Source: Noviherbaspirillum suwonense
GTDB taxonomy: Bacteria > Pseudomonadota > Gammaproteobacteria > Burkholderiales > Burkholderiaceae_D
Direction: 5' to 3'
DNA: 37,388 bases
Assembly: GCF_900182955.1 (NCBI RefSeq)
Contig: NZ_FXUL01000035.1
Coordinates: 1 to 37,388 of the forward strand
Part shown: one piece after another, positions 16,811 through 24,700 of the stretch
Numbering within the stretch: the first letter of the stretch is position 1
Layout: every line of letters starts with the position of its first letter
Program-made: the position numbers and the translations under genes
The notes under the pieces: model-generated
What the model was told of the DNA's origin: nothing
Databases searched by the model: none
What the model saw: only the letters and a program-made list of their open reading frames with translations

Positions 16811-17742
16811 TGTGACTCCTGCAACCGGTTTTCAGCATCGAGGACGGACAGATCAGTGTCCGGCTGCTTCATGCGCGTAGGGTTGTGCCGGCCAAACGCC
16901 TGAAAGTCCATGATGCGCTGCTGCACCGCCGCGACGTGCTCCGGGTTGTCACACACACCAGCGTAAAAGTGAAGGGCAGACAGGGCCTTTCTGTCCCTCG
17001 CACGGAATATGAAAATCGGTTCATCCTTGGGAATCGGTGTGTTTGAAGCGCGGTTATAGAGGCAGCCACCTCGAATCCCGTATTTCGGCTCCTGGCTCGC
17101 CGGCATACCGGTCTCACTCACGGTAGCACCGTCCCGCACCGCAGATAGCTGGCCGATCAACCCGGTAATTGCTGTTTCCAGCGCGACCGCGTCTGGGTCC
17201 TTCGATATGTGTTCCGACCACTCCCGATCCGCTAGCATCTGTGCTATGGATTGCACGGCTGTCCGCAAGCCAGCTTCCTGCACAGACTCAGTTGCATCCA
17301 ATGGAGCCGTGGACGCCGACTGTGTCGACACGAGTTTCACCATTGGCTGCCCCGCCGCGTTGCCATCGATTACGGTCAGTGATTCCACCACCCCGGAAAC
17401 ACCGCGCGCGGCGTCAAGTACCAATATGCCGATGGATTTCTGGCGCTTGGTCGCGGCAGGACCCGGAGTTGTTCTTGCTGCAACCAGTTCTTCGTATCGG
17501 CGGTCTGCCAGGCGGAGGCTATGACGCAGCGTGGCACACTCAAGTTCCAGATCCTGCAGCCGGCGCGCGCTATCTGGCGCTTTTAAGGTCACTTCCTCGT
17601 TGTACGCCGTACATGCTTCCACCCCTGCAGCGATTGCCGGGCGCAAAAATGCGGCAACGATTTCGGCTTGGCGCTTAACCGGCACACCGTCTTTCACAGC
17701 AACTAGCGTAATCCCGTCGAGATTTGGTAAAGGGTTGCTCAT
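16807..17742 (-). CDS. Hypothetical coiled-coil protein of the recombinase cluster
   Basis: 311 residues, not recognised with certainty. N-terminal 110 residues include a likely coiled coil (RRLQDLELECATLRHSLRLA). The middle is low in features. A C-terminal block of about 85 residues looks conserved and folded: YGIRGGCLYNRASNTPIP, then EPIFIFRARDRKALSAL and HVAAVQQRIMDFQAF. It overlaps the zinc-ribbon gene by ATGA and points toward the recombinase gene, suggesting one transcription unit. No signal peptide or membrane segment. The start has only a weak GAAG ribosome site. Confidence 0.7.
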   Translation of the reverse strand: MSNPLPNLDGITLVAVKDGVPVKRQAEIVAAFLRPAIAAGVEACTAYNEEVTLKAPDSARRLQDLELECATLRHSLRLADRRYEELVAARTTPGPAATKRQKSIGILVLDAARGVSGVVESLTVIDGNAAGQPMVKLVSTQSASTAPLDATESVQEAGLRTAVQSIAQMLADREWSEHISKDPDAVALETAITGLIGQLSAVRDGATVSETGMPASQEPKYGIRGGCLYNRASNTPIPKDEPIFIFRARDRKALSALHFYAGVCDNPEHVAAVQQRIMDFQAFGRHNPTRMKQPDTDLSVLDAENRLQESQ

Positions 17743-17914
17743 AGTGTCTTCACGAAAAGATTGTCTTTTTGATATCTAGTTGATTGATAGTCCGAACGGA
17801 GTTTCCCTATGAAACACGGCGCTGTAGAGCCCGTACGAACCCCATCATGCCTGAAAGATAGCATGGTGCAAGGTAAGGCTGTAGATCGAAGTGGCGATTT
17901 AGCGACGATAAATA

Positions 17915-17946
17915 GCTAGGACGATAATAGGGATTATCATCCTAGC
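17915..17946. repeat. Long hairpin GCTAGGA(C)GATAAT / ATTATC(A)TCCTAGC
   Basis: 14-base arms with one mismatch around loop AGGG, in the intergenic region upstream of the 16.8-17.7 kb gene and downstream of the glycosylase-like gene. There is no T-run. It may be an operator or structured site. Confidence 0.55.
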
Positions 17947-17988
17947 GTTTGTGCTCCAAGGAAGGTTGTCAATAAACAACCTGCATTC

Positions 17989-18129
17989 GTTATCAACAAT
18001 CTTTGGGAAAAAGTTATTAACCTACGGGGTCGTCCGCCTATGGGCGAGCGTCTCCTCCCGCTCGCTGCGTCGCAAGTCTCGAGCGGTCGAGAGGAAAGTG
18101 GGACCGCGATGAAGTTATCGCGGGATAAC
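17989..18129. repeat. Repeat copy 1 with DnaA-box-like motif, left of glycosylase-like gene
   Basis: Begins GTTATCAACAATCT with TTATCAACA (one base from the DnaA box TTATCCACA), followed by GG(G)AAAAAGTTATTAAC, then CCGCCTATGGGC, and ends CGGGATAAC. The same order of blocks appears at 19201-19361. Confidence 0.55.
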
Positions 18130-18140
18130 CAGTAACGGAC

Positions 18141-18869
18141 TTAACCTACAGCGGCAATGGCGTCCTGTAGAAGGGCGTATTCGGCCTCTCGGCCGGTCAT
18201 TCCGCCATAACGGCGAAGCTGCACGTTTCTATACCAGCGGCTGGGGTGAGTAAGCAGCGCTATTGGAACTTCGACATCACTGATTCGCACCTTTGCGAAA
18301 AACGCACGGCCAGAATCGTCAATCGGCTTATGCTTTCCTAAGCTCCATTCTTTCAGTTCGGGCGTACACGCTGACAGGACCACTGCCGCTCGCAGACCCA
18401 ACACTAGAATCAGCTTAGGTCGTAAGACGGATATTTGTAGTGACAAAAATTCCTGCGAACGTTGCATAAACTCCAGATTGCCGCGATGGTAGCCAGGATT
18501 TGGACCCTCGCTCGATCCATACGCGCGCAGCCCCATAACCGCGTTGGTAAAAAAACATCTGCACAGGTCCAAGCCGGTAGTAGAGGCAAGTGCGCGGAAA
18601 TTGACCCACGTCTTGCTGTCGATATCCCGCGACTGTCCAGCGAGCATGTCGGCGTGTTCAGCAAATGTCGAAAAATCTTGCCCAATTACCATTATGTCCG
18701 GGGAAGTTGTTGCAGACGACTCTTGCCACAGTCCGGCCCCACCTGGGAAGAATGCAGTGCCGTCAACCAGTGTAGGTACTGGCAGGAGTTCAGCTGGCCA
18801 TGGCGCCAATGTAGCCAGCTTGTTGAAAAGGTAAGCCGCGATCTGGTTGCGATGTAGAGACTGGTGCAT
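18141..18869 (-). CDS. Uracil-DNA-glycosylase-superfamily protein
   Basis: 242 residues. The UDG-fold marks are visible: a first strand with VIGQDFS (61-67, the catalytic-loop position, Asp or Asn in UDGs), CFFTNAVMGLR, the strand RPKLILVLG, and the C-terminal loop LLTHPSRWYRN, equivalent to the HPS motif that enters the minor groove. The family removes uracil or other damaged bases from DNA. Whether this divergent, plasmid-borne member is a repair enzyme or acts in phage or plasmid conflict is unknown. It stands alone between two copies of a DnaA-box-like repeat. Confidence 0.75.
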   Translation of the reverse strand: MHQSLHRNQIAAYLFNKLATLAPWPAELLPVPTLVDGTAFFPGGAGLWQESSATTSPDIMVIGQDFSTFAEHADMLAGQSRDIDSKTWVNFRALASTTGLDLCRCFFTNAVMGLRAYGSSEGPNPGYHRGNLEFMQRSQEFLSLQISVLRPKLILVLGLRAAVVLSACTPELKEWSLGKHKPIDDSGRAFFAKVRISDVEVPIALLTHPSRWYRNVQLRRYGGMTGREAEYALLQDAIAAVG

Positions 18870-18925
18870 GTATCAAGAATGGTAAAAGTAAGCGGATTCC
18901 ATAGGCCAGACTTCAACATGGCGTA

Positions 18926-19114
18926 TTAGTTGTTTTTTGACATGATACTATTTGGAAAGAGTTTATACATTGCCTGATGCACACTTGAGCCCATGAATCT
19001 GAACCCCAATTTTTTTGCAGCAGTTCTACGGCTATTTGTAATTTGCTCCACGTGACTCTCACCACCGCTGTAGGTAATTTGGAAAACGTAGTCGAAGGTT
19101 AATAAAGCACACAA
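18926..19114 (-). CDS. Possible 62-aa hypothetical protein
   Basis: A short frame with plausible coding character (FDYVFQITYSGGESHVEQIT ... KKLGFRFMGSS), starting at TTG 19114. No ATG or good ribosome site is present and the frame is open upstream to about 19160, so it may be a truncated gene. It lies upstream of the glycosylase-like gene on the same strand. Not recognised. Confidence 0.3.
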   Translation of the reverse strand: MCALLTFDYVFQITYSGGESHVEQITNSRRTAAKKLGFRFMGSSVHQAMYKLFPNSIMSKNN

Positions 19115-19200
19115 ACATAATAAATCGCTAAGCTGATATATGGGGTTATCAGTCGCTCATTTATGGTTTAGCGAATCAAGGAAGTGCTGTGAGGTCGTCT

Positions 19201-19361
19201 GTTATCAACAATCTATGGAAAAATTTATCAACATTCTGCGTTGAACACCTATGGGCTGCCTTCGCATGCCGCTCCCTGGTAGGCCAGTCCCCGAGGCTGC
19301 GATAATCGCCGCTTGAAACCGAGAATGTTGATAATTTTTCCTTCATCATTCTCGGGATAAC
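19201..19361. repeat. Repeat copy 2 with DnaA-box-like motifs
   Basis: GTTATCAACAATCTATGGAAAAATTTATCAACATTCT at the left (shown in part), CACCTATGGGC in the middle and TCGGGATAAC at the right, parallel to 17989-18129. It contains two TTATCAACA in plus orientation and one inverted copy (TGTTGATAA, about 19326-19334). GGAAAAAT(T)TATCAACATTCT recurs inverted at 19322-19342. Confidence 0.55.
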
Positions 19362-19567
19362 AAATCCTGCGTTCATAAAATCAATCACTTGTCGCGCTCA
19401 GTCTTACGCAATTTGTCGAAGCCGGACGGAGGTCTACGAGTTACTCAAAAGCTGCTACCAAAGAAGGCACGGTCTTTACTTGACAGATATTAGCAGCGGG
19501 CAGATGCAGCAAGGATCTATAAAGGTGAGGTTTTACGTGAACTGCTTCGGCATATAGAAAAAGCGTA

Positions 19568-20031
19568 GCCTTGGCCATTTCCAACCAGCGCCCGGTTACC
19601 ATGGACGAGCGCGGCATCACGTTCCACTGGAAGGATTACCGTACCAGCGGAGGGACGTGTTACAAGGCCATGACGCTGGGTGTGCACGAGTTCATGCGCC
19701 GGTTCCTGCTGCATGTCCTGCCCGGCGGCTTTCACCGCATCCGTCACTACGGGCTGTTTGCCAATGCCGGGCGCCGGGCGAACCTTGTGCGCATACGTGC
19801 GTTGCTGGTGTGTAGCGCCCGAGGCCGGGGGAAGCGCCGCAGGCGGGGTCGGTTGAATCAATCCAGCCGACATTCGTATGCCAGTGTTGTGGTGCGGCGA
19901 TGCACATCATTGAGACCTTCGTGCGCCTCCAATCAATCCGTGCTCCGCCGAGATCACTAGGCCCGGCATGTCTCGAGGCCGCTTTCCGTGTTCAACCCAC
20001 TCGCCGCTTCTTTATCGGTTGCCGTCGATAG
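19568..20031 (+). pseudogene. IS91-family transposase remnant (C-terminal part)
   Basis: Residues VAISNQRPVTMDERGITFHW then MTLGVHEFMRRFLLHVLPGG and FHRIRHYGLFANAG are the familiar C-terminal part of IS91/ISCR-type HUH transposases. The upstream HUH and tyrosine motifs are missing. After about 19800 the frame shifts twice and resumes as the zinc-ribbon end VCQCCGAAMHIIETFVRLQS ... FFIGCRR, stop 20029-20031. It is a dead fragment. Downstream sequence to about 20400 resembles the non-coding end of such elements. Confidence 0.75.
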
Positions 20032-20440
20032 GGCAAGGCATTGCCTTGCGCCGCAAAAACACCGCTTCCGGCCACCTCCAGCGCCAAATAATGTAGCGGA
20101 GTCATGCAGCCACCGAGCATAGATGTGATCGCGTGATGCGATGTGCTTCCCGGATTGCCGCGCTGAGCCCGACTCCTCACATCCAAATCCCATAACGATC
20201 GTCGCTGCCCGACCGTGCCGGAGCATTCCACGGTTTCCTGCTTTGAGGCTTGTACGACGCCTGCCCATGGGCTTCGCAGTACCACGTCTGCCCTACGGTA
20301 AGGGCACACATGGTACAACCCTTAAGAATTGTCGACGCTCAGCCCCCCGATCAGTTGGCCGCTTCAGGCAGGTTTCGGCGGTTGCAGTCGCCGTCCTCAA
20401 TGCTTGCTCTCTCTGAAGCAGACATTCATGACCGTCAAGT
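20032..20440 (+). mobile_element. Probable non-coding tail of the IS91-family element
   Basis: GC-rich, no convincing gene on either strand, contiguous with the transposase remnant. It ends just before the promoter of the HTH-AAA-protease-helicase operon. The boundary is approximate. This element may have replaced sequence that once lay upstream of that operon. Confidence 0.4.
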
Positions 20441-20459
20441 CCATACGAAGGAATTTTGC

Positions 20460-20489
20460 TTGTAGATTTATAGCACTTGGTGCTATAAA
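20460..20489 (+). promoter_or_regulatory. Promoter and palindromic operator of the defence-candidate operon
   Basis: A perfect palindrome TTTATAGCAC-TTG-GTGCTATAAA (20467-20489, 10-base arms) overlaps the spacer and -10 (TATAAA, 20484-20489) of a promoter with a TTGTAG -35 at 20460-20465. The HTH gene starts 40 bases downstream. This is the classic arrangement of an autorepressing HTH regulator. Confidence 0.7.
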
Positions 20490-20528
20490 GCATATACTTT
20501 TTGACGATTTTTCAGTAAGGTGGAATCG

Positions 20529-20843
20529 ATGAGGAAAACAAGGTCTCCCATCATCGACGCTGTTCGTGATACGGCTAAAGGGCTAGGCAACGCGGGCAGG
20601 CCTGATCAGGTCACGCTGCGCGAGCTGGATCCGCTTTGGCTGCCGACAGTAGGGCCGTTGCAACCCGCCGAAATTAGGCGCATCCGCGAAAGTGCGCATG
20701 TCAGTCAGGCCGTGTTCGCACGCCTGCTCAACACTAGCCTATCGACTGTTCAGAAATGGGAGATTGGCCAGAAGAGGCCCGCGGGCACAGCACTCAAGTT
20801 GCTGCATCTGGTTCAGAAGCGCGGCCTGGAAGTCGTCGCGTGA
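20529..20843 (+). CDS. Small Xre/HigA-type HTH regulator
   Basis: 104 residues from ATG 20529 with AAGGTGG five bases upstream (an in-frame GTG at 20520 is less likely). The C-terminal half is a Cro/C1-type helix-turn-helix, ESAHVSQAVFARLLNTSLST then VQKWEIGQKRPAGTALKLL, as in HigA-like antitoxins and regulators. No toxin gene lies beside it. Instead it sits directly under a palindromic operator and leads an operon of AAA+ ATPase, S8 protease and helicase. It most likely represses that operon through the operator, as HTH proteins do in several defence islands. Confidence 0.8.
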   Translation: MRKTRSPIIDAVRDTAKGLGNAGRPDQVTLRELDPLWLPTVGPLQPAEIRRIRESAHVSQAVFARLLNTSLSTVQKWEIGQKRPAGTALKLLHLVQKRGLEVVA

Positions 20844-20965
20844 ATGCGGTGGTGTTCCAAAGTCCGGTCTGGCGGCAAACGCACAGGTCCGCCGGTAGTT
20901 ATGGAATCCAGCCATGTCGGTGTGTTAACACCGATCCGACGGCTGGCACTAGAGGGTGATATCGC

Positions 20966-21973
20966 ATGAATGCCGATATTCTGAAGAGAGTAGTAAGAGC
21001 CATCGCCGATGGTTCGCAAACGGATCTGGACCGACTGGCCGTCAAGATTGTTGAAGCCGAGCGCAAGACGGGGCACGCCCGGCTTGCCGAACAGCTCGAA
21101 GGGATTATCAACCAGCCCAAGGCCAAGCGGCCAGCCGTGCCGCCGTCAGCGCCCGCCATCGACCGCACGCTCAAAGAGCTTCCGATGAGTCGGCGTCATG
21201 GCGAGACCCTCGCAACGCTCATATCACACGATCAGCTTGAGCATCATATGGTGCTGCCCGAAGCGGTCGAGCAGCGTTTCGCCCGCATCGAAGCAGAATA
21301 TGCGGCCCGCGACCGGCTGCGTACCTTCGGACTCAAGCCGCGCAAGACAGTGTTGCTCTACGGCCCGCCGGGCTGCGGCAAGTCGTTGGGTGCCAAGCGG
21401 CTGGCTTGGAATACCGGCTTGCCACTAATGAAGGTGCGCTTCGATGTGCTTATATCTTCCTTTTTCGGGGAGTCGGCCCAGAACCTCCGATCCATCTTCA
21501 GCAGCGCTCGGGAGAAGCCTTGCGTGTTGCTGCTTGACGAATGCGACTTCATTGCACGGTCGCGTACTGCCTCCAAGGATATTGGCGAAGTGTCCCGCAT
21601 AGTGAACACGCTGCTGCAGCTTATGGAAGAATACGACGCGCCTGGATTGTTAGTGGCGACGACGAATCTCGAGTCCGCGCTAGACCCTGCGCTGTTCAGG
21701 CGCTTTGACGATGTTTTCTCCATCCCCCTGCCTGGTGAGACTGAAATTGAGAAGCTGTTGAAGATCACCCTGTCCAGCGTGCGGATGGATAGGACCGTCG
21801 CCTGGGAGCCATTGGTCGCCAAGCTCCAAGGCTCATCGGCCGCGATGGTAGTGAAGGCGGCGCAGGACGCTGCGAAAGCCGCAGTGCTAGCCGGCCGTGA
21901 GTCCTTGTCGCAAGACAAGCTACTGAAGGCCGTCGAGGAGCTGCAGCGGCACGATTCGGCACAAAGGGCGTAA
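20966..21973 (+). CDS. AAA+ ATPase paired with subtilisin-like protease
   Basis: 335 residues. An N-terminal helical region of about 100 residues precedes one AAA+ module. This has Walker A GPPGCGKS (133-140), Walker B VLLLDECDF (187-195), sensor 1 ATTN (231-234) and arginine-finger candidates FRR (244-246). This single-module, FtsH/katanin-like type remodels proteins, usually as a hexamer. Three bases separate its stop from the start of the protease gene, so the two are surely co-translated. The expected job is to control or feed the protease. ATG 20966 is the only good start. The adjacency to an S8 peptidase is a recurring pairing as far as I recall; the function is not settled. Confidence 0.85.
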   Translation: MNADILKRVVRAIADGSQTDLDRLAVKIVEAERKTGHARLAEQLEGIINQPKAKRPAVPPSAPAIDRTLKELPMSRRHGETLATLISHDQLEHHMVLPEAVEQRFARIEAEYAARDRLRTFGLKPRKTVLLYGPPGCGKSLGAKRLAWNTGLPLMKVRFDVLISSFFGESAQNLRSIFSSAREKPCVLLLDECDFIARSRTASKDIGEVSRIVNTLLQLMEEYDAPGLLVATTNLESALDPALFRRFDDVFSIPLPGETEIEKLLKITLSSVRMDRTVAWEPLVAKLQGSSAAMVVKAAQDAAKAAVLAGRESLSQDKLLKAVEELQRHDSAQRA

Positions 21974-21976
21974 TCG

Positions 21977-24667
21977 ATGCCGGGAGCACACAAATTTGAC
22001 CACCTTCCACTGCTCCTGCGCTACCAAGGCAAGGCGCGCCTGCGCGGAGGTGGTGATCCGTCGCCGCAAACACTAGCTAACAAAGGCGCGCAGCGCCAAA
22101 CGCACAGCGTTGCCTTGGACACCGCAGCCCAAGCGCTCAGTGCGAACTGGCAAGCGCGCCGGGCACAACGTCAGGCGACCGGGCAGGTCTTGCCAGCCAT
22201 CCCTGCAGGCATTCCCATCTTGCTGCAGATCGACACCGGGCTTGATCTGGACGCCCTGCGCGCCAAGTTCCAATTCGAGATCGTTGCAGAGCAGGAAGAG
22301 GGCTATGTGATCGTCGCGTCGAAAGACATTCAGCTCACGGCATTCCGCGCCATGGTCCAGGGTTTTGCCATCACGGCACATGGTTCGGCCACTATCGCCG
22401 AGGTCCACACGCTATTCGATGACCCCAACCAGACAGACCGGCTGGGCCGCATCCTATCCGAACATCTCATGGCGTCATGGGGTAACATCGTCGAAGACCA
22501 GCTCTACATCGTCGACATCGGCATCGCCTGCGCCGGCACCCAGGAGATTCCACCGCGGCCGATCCGCGGCACTCGCGCGACGGACGCCGAGTGGGCTGCA
22601 AAAGAGTTCAATTGGTCGGAAAGGCGGACCCGCGCCTACAACGAGTGGGATGACGTCAAGATCGAACGCGAGACTTCCATTCAGAAGTTCGCCGAGTTCT
22701 ACCAAGCGGAAATCCTCCATCTTACGGACAGCGCTGACTTCGATGCGGGCGTTCTGCCGGATAGCTTCACGGTCCGACTAAAGATCTTGGGAAAAGGGCT
22801 GAAGGACTTTGTTCTCAACTACCCCTACATCTTCGAGGTCGTCGAGCCGGAAGATATCGCGCTGCCCCAAAATCAGGGCCAACAAGGCGTGCAAGCAGCG
22901 CCAGCAGTGATGCCTCTCTCGCCCGATGACGACGCGCCTTCCGTATGTATCATCGACAGTGGTATTCAAGAAGCGCATGTCCTGCTTCAGCCCGGCATCG
23001 ACCAAGCCACATCTCATTGCTTCCTGCCAGGCGAGGCCGCGACGGCTGTTGCGGATGAAGTAGCGCCAGGCGGGCACGGCACGCGCGTCGCCGGCGCCGT
23101 GCTGTACGGCGAGGACGTGCCAGCAGGTGGTGCACCGCAACTGCCATTCTGGATTCAGAACGCACGCGTGCTCGACGCTCAGAATGCGATGCCGGTCGAA
23201 CTGTTCCCGCCCGAAGCATTGCGCAGGTCCGTCGAACGGTTCAACGACAGCCCGCGTAAGACCCGCATTTTCAATCACTCAATCAATAGTCGCAGCTACT
23301 GCCGCACCCGCTATATGTCCTCTTGGGCGGCAGAGATTGACCAGCTGTGCAATGAGCGTGACGTTCTCATTGTGCAAAGCGCCGGAAACCTGCCGCTGCA
23401 AGGAGTGCCGCCGTTCCTGGGCATCGCCGACCACCTCAACGCCGGCCGGGCCTATCCCTCCTACCTCGAAGAAAATGCGGCACGCATCGCCAATCCTGGG
23501 CAGAGTTTGCAGGCACTGACCGTCGGCTCGATCGCCTACGATGCCGCTGAGCTGGGCGCCTGGCGGACTTTCGCCAAGCATGCTGCAAGCCCCTCGGCGT
23601 TCTCGCGGTCGGGCCCCGGCATATGGAACGTAATTAAGCCTGAAGTCGTGGAGTACGGTGGCGACGCCGTTCGCACGAACAACGAGCCGCCGGACATTCA
23701 GGCTGGGGGCGTCGTCCCCGCCGCTTGCCCCAACTTGGTCCGCTCAACGCTTCATGGGCCCGGGCCAGCAGCCGATCGCGACACCGCCGGCACCTCCTAT
23801 GCCGCCCCTAAGGTCGCCCGCATTGCAGCTCAGGTGCAGCGCGTCCTTCCCGCAGAGCCAGCGCTGTTGTACCGCGCCCTCGTTGTGCAATCAGCGCAAT
23901 GGCCGGAGTGGGCAGAAGACTTGCTTTCACGTTTGCGCAATCCGCCGCCGGGCATGACGTTCGCGGAAAAGCAGGCCCTGTTCGCTGCTGCGTCGAGCGC
24001 GTTCCGTTGCCTAGGCTTCGGCGTGCCGGACGAAGCGCGTGCGACCACAAACACGGACCATCGAACGACTCTCATTACGAGTGGCGACACCGGAATCCAT
24101 GCCGGCGAATGCCACGTCTACCAGGTGCCGATCCCGGCCGAGCTGCGACAGCAAGCCGATGAATTCGACATCCGCATCGACGTGACCCTGTCTTACGTCG
24201 CTCAACCCAGGCGCACTCGACGCAATCTGCGCCGCTACCTCTCGACGTGGGTCGATTGGAAGGCCAGCAAGCTGGGTGAGGGGCTCCATGACTTCCGTGT
24301 GCGCGCGATGAAAGATGTGTCAAATGGCGCGGCGCCGCTGCCTGGCTCTACGCTGCCCTGGGTGCTGCATGAAAAACCGCAGGACGGCTTGATCCGCGAC
24401 TTTAAGCGCAACAGCGGAACGGTGCAGAAGGACTGGGCGGTCGTTCGCTCGAACAGCTTGCCCGACCACTTCTGCATCGCCGTGGTGGGCCATCAAGGCT
24501 GGAGCCATGACCCGGACTCAACGGCGCGCTATGTGCTAGCGGTGACCTTTGAAATCCTAGGCGGCGAAATTATAATTTACGGCCCGCTGCGCACCGCGAT
24601 CGCCGAGCTTCAGGCTCAGACCGAAGTCGAGCTCGAGGCCGAAGTGGAAGTCGATGCTACCGAATGA
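21977..24667 (+). CDS. Large subtilisin-like (S8) serine protease
   Basis: 896 residues. The catalytic triad in D-H-S order is intact: Asp327 in CIIDSGI, His367 in GGHGTRVAG, Ser607 in GTSYAAPKVA, with oxyanion Asn471 in QSAGN. About 310 residues of non-catalytic sequence precede the protease domain, and some 230 residues follow it (DIRIDVTLSYVAQPRRTRRN ...), ending in an acidic tail (EVELEAEVEVDA). There is no signal peptide, so it should act in the cytoplasm, which is unusual for subtilases and fits a regulated, ATPase-linked conflict protease. The gene is four bases after the ATPase stop and 33 bases before the helicase start. Confidence 0.88.
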   Translation: MPGAHKFDHLPLLLRYQGKARLRGGGDPSPQTLANKGAQRQTHSVALDTAAQALSANWQARRAQRQATGQVLPAIPAGIPILLQIDTGLDLDALRAKFQFEIVAEQEEGYVIVASKDIQLTAFRAMVQGFAITAHGSATIAEVHTLFDDPNQTDRLGRILSEHLMASWGNIVEDQLYIVDIGIACAGTQEIPPRPIRGTRATDAEWAAKEFNWSERRTRAYNEWDDVKIERETSIQKFAEFYQAEILHLTDSADFDAGVLPDSFTVRLKILGKGLKDFVLNYPYIFEVVEPEDIALPQNQGQQGVQAAPAVMPLSPDDDAPSVCIIDSGIQEAHVLLQPGIDQATSHCFLPGEAATAVADEVAPGGHGTRVAGAVLYGEDVPAGGAPQLPFWIQNARVLDAQNAMPVELFPPEALRRSVERFNDSPRKTRIFNHSINSRSYCRTRYMSSWAAEIDQLCNERDVLIVQSAGNLPLQGVPPFLGIADHLNAGRAYPSYLEENAARIANPGQSLQALTVGSIAYDAAELGAWRTFAKHAASPSAFSRSGPGIWNVIKPEVVEYGGDAVRTNNEPPDIQAGGVVPAACPNLVRSTLHGPGPAADRDTAGTSYAAPKVARIAAQVQRVLPAEPALLYRALVVQSAQWPEWAEDLLSRLRNPPPGMTFAEKQALFAAASSAFRCLGFGVPDEARATTNTDHRTTLITSGDTGIHAGECHVYQVPIPAELRQQADEFDIRIDVTLSYVAQPRRTRRNLRRYLSTWVDWKASKLGEGLHDFRVRAMKDVSNGAAPLPGSTLPWVLHEKPQDGLIRDFKRNSGTVQKDWAVVRSNSLPDHFCIAVVGHQGWSHDPDSTARYVLAVTFEILGGEIIIYGPLRTAIAELQAQTEVELEAEVEVDATE

Positions 24668-24700
24668 TGCACGGGCACAAACCAAAAATGGGAGATAGAG

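Noticed and set aside
21358-21993. 211-codon frame antisense to the AAA+ ATPase
   Set aside because: Shadow of the ATPase; Ser-rich composition.
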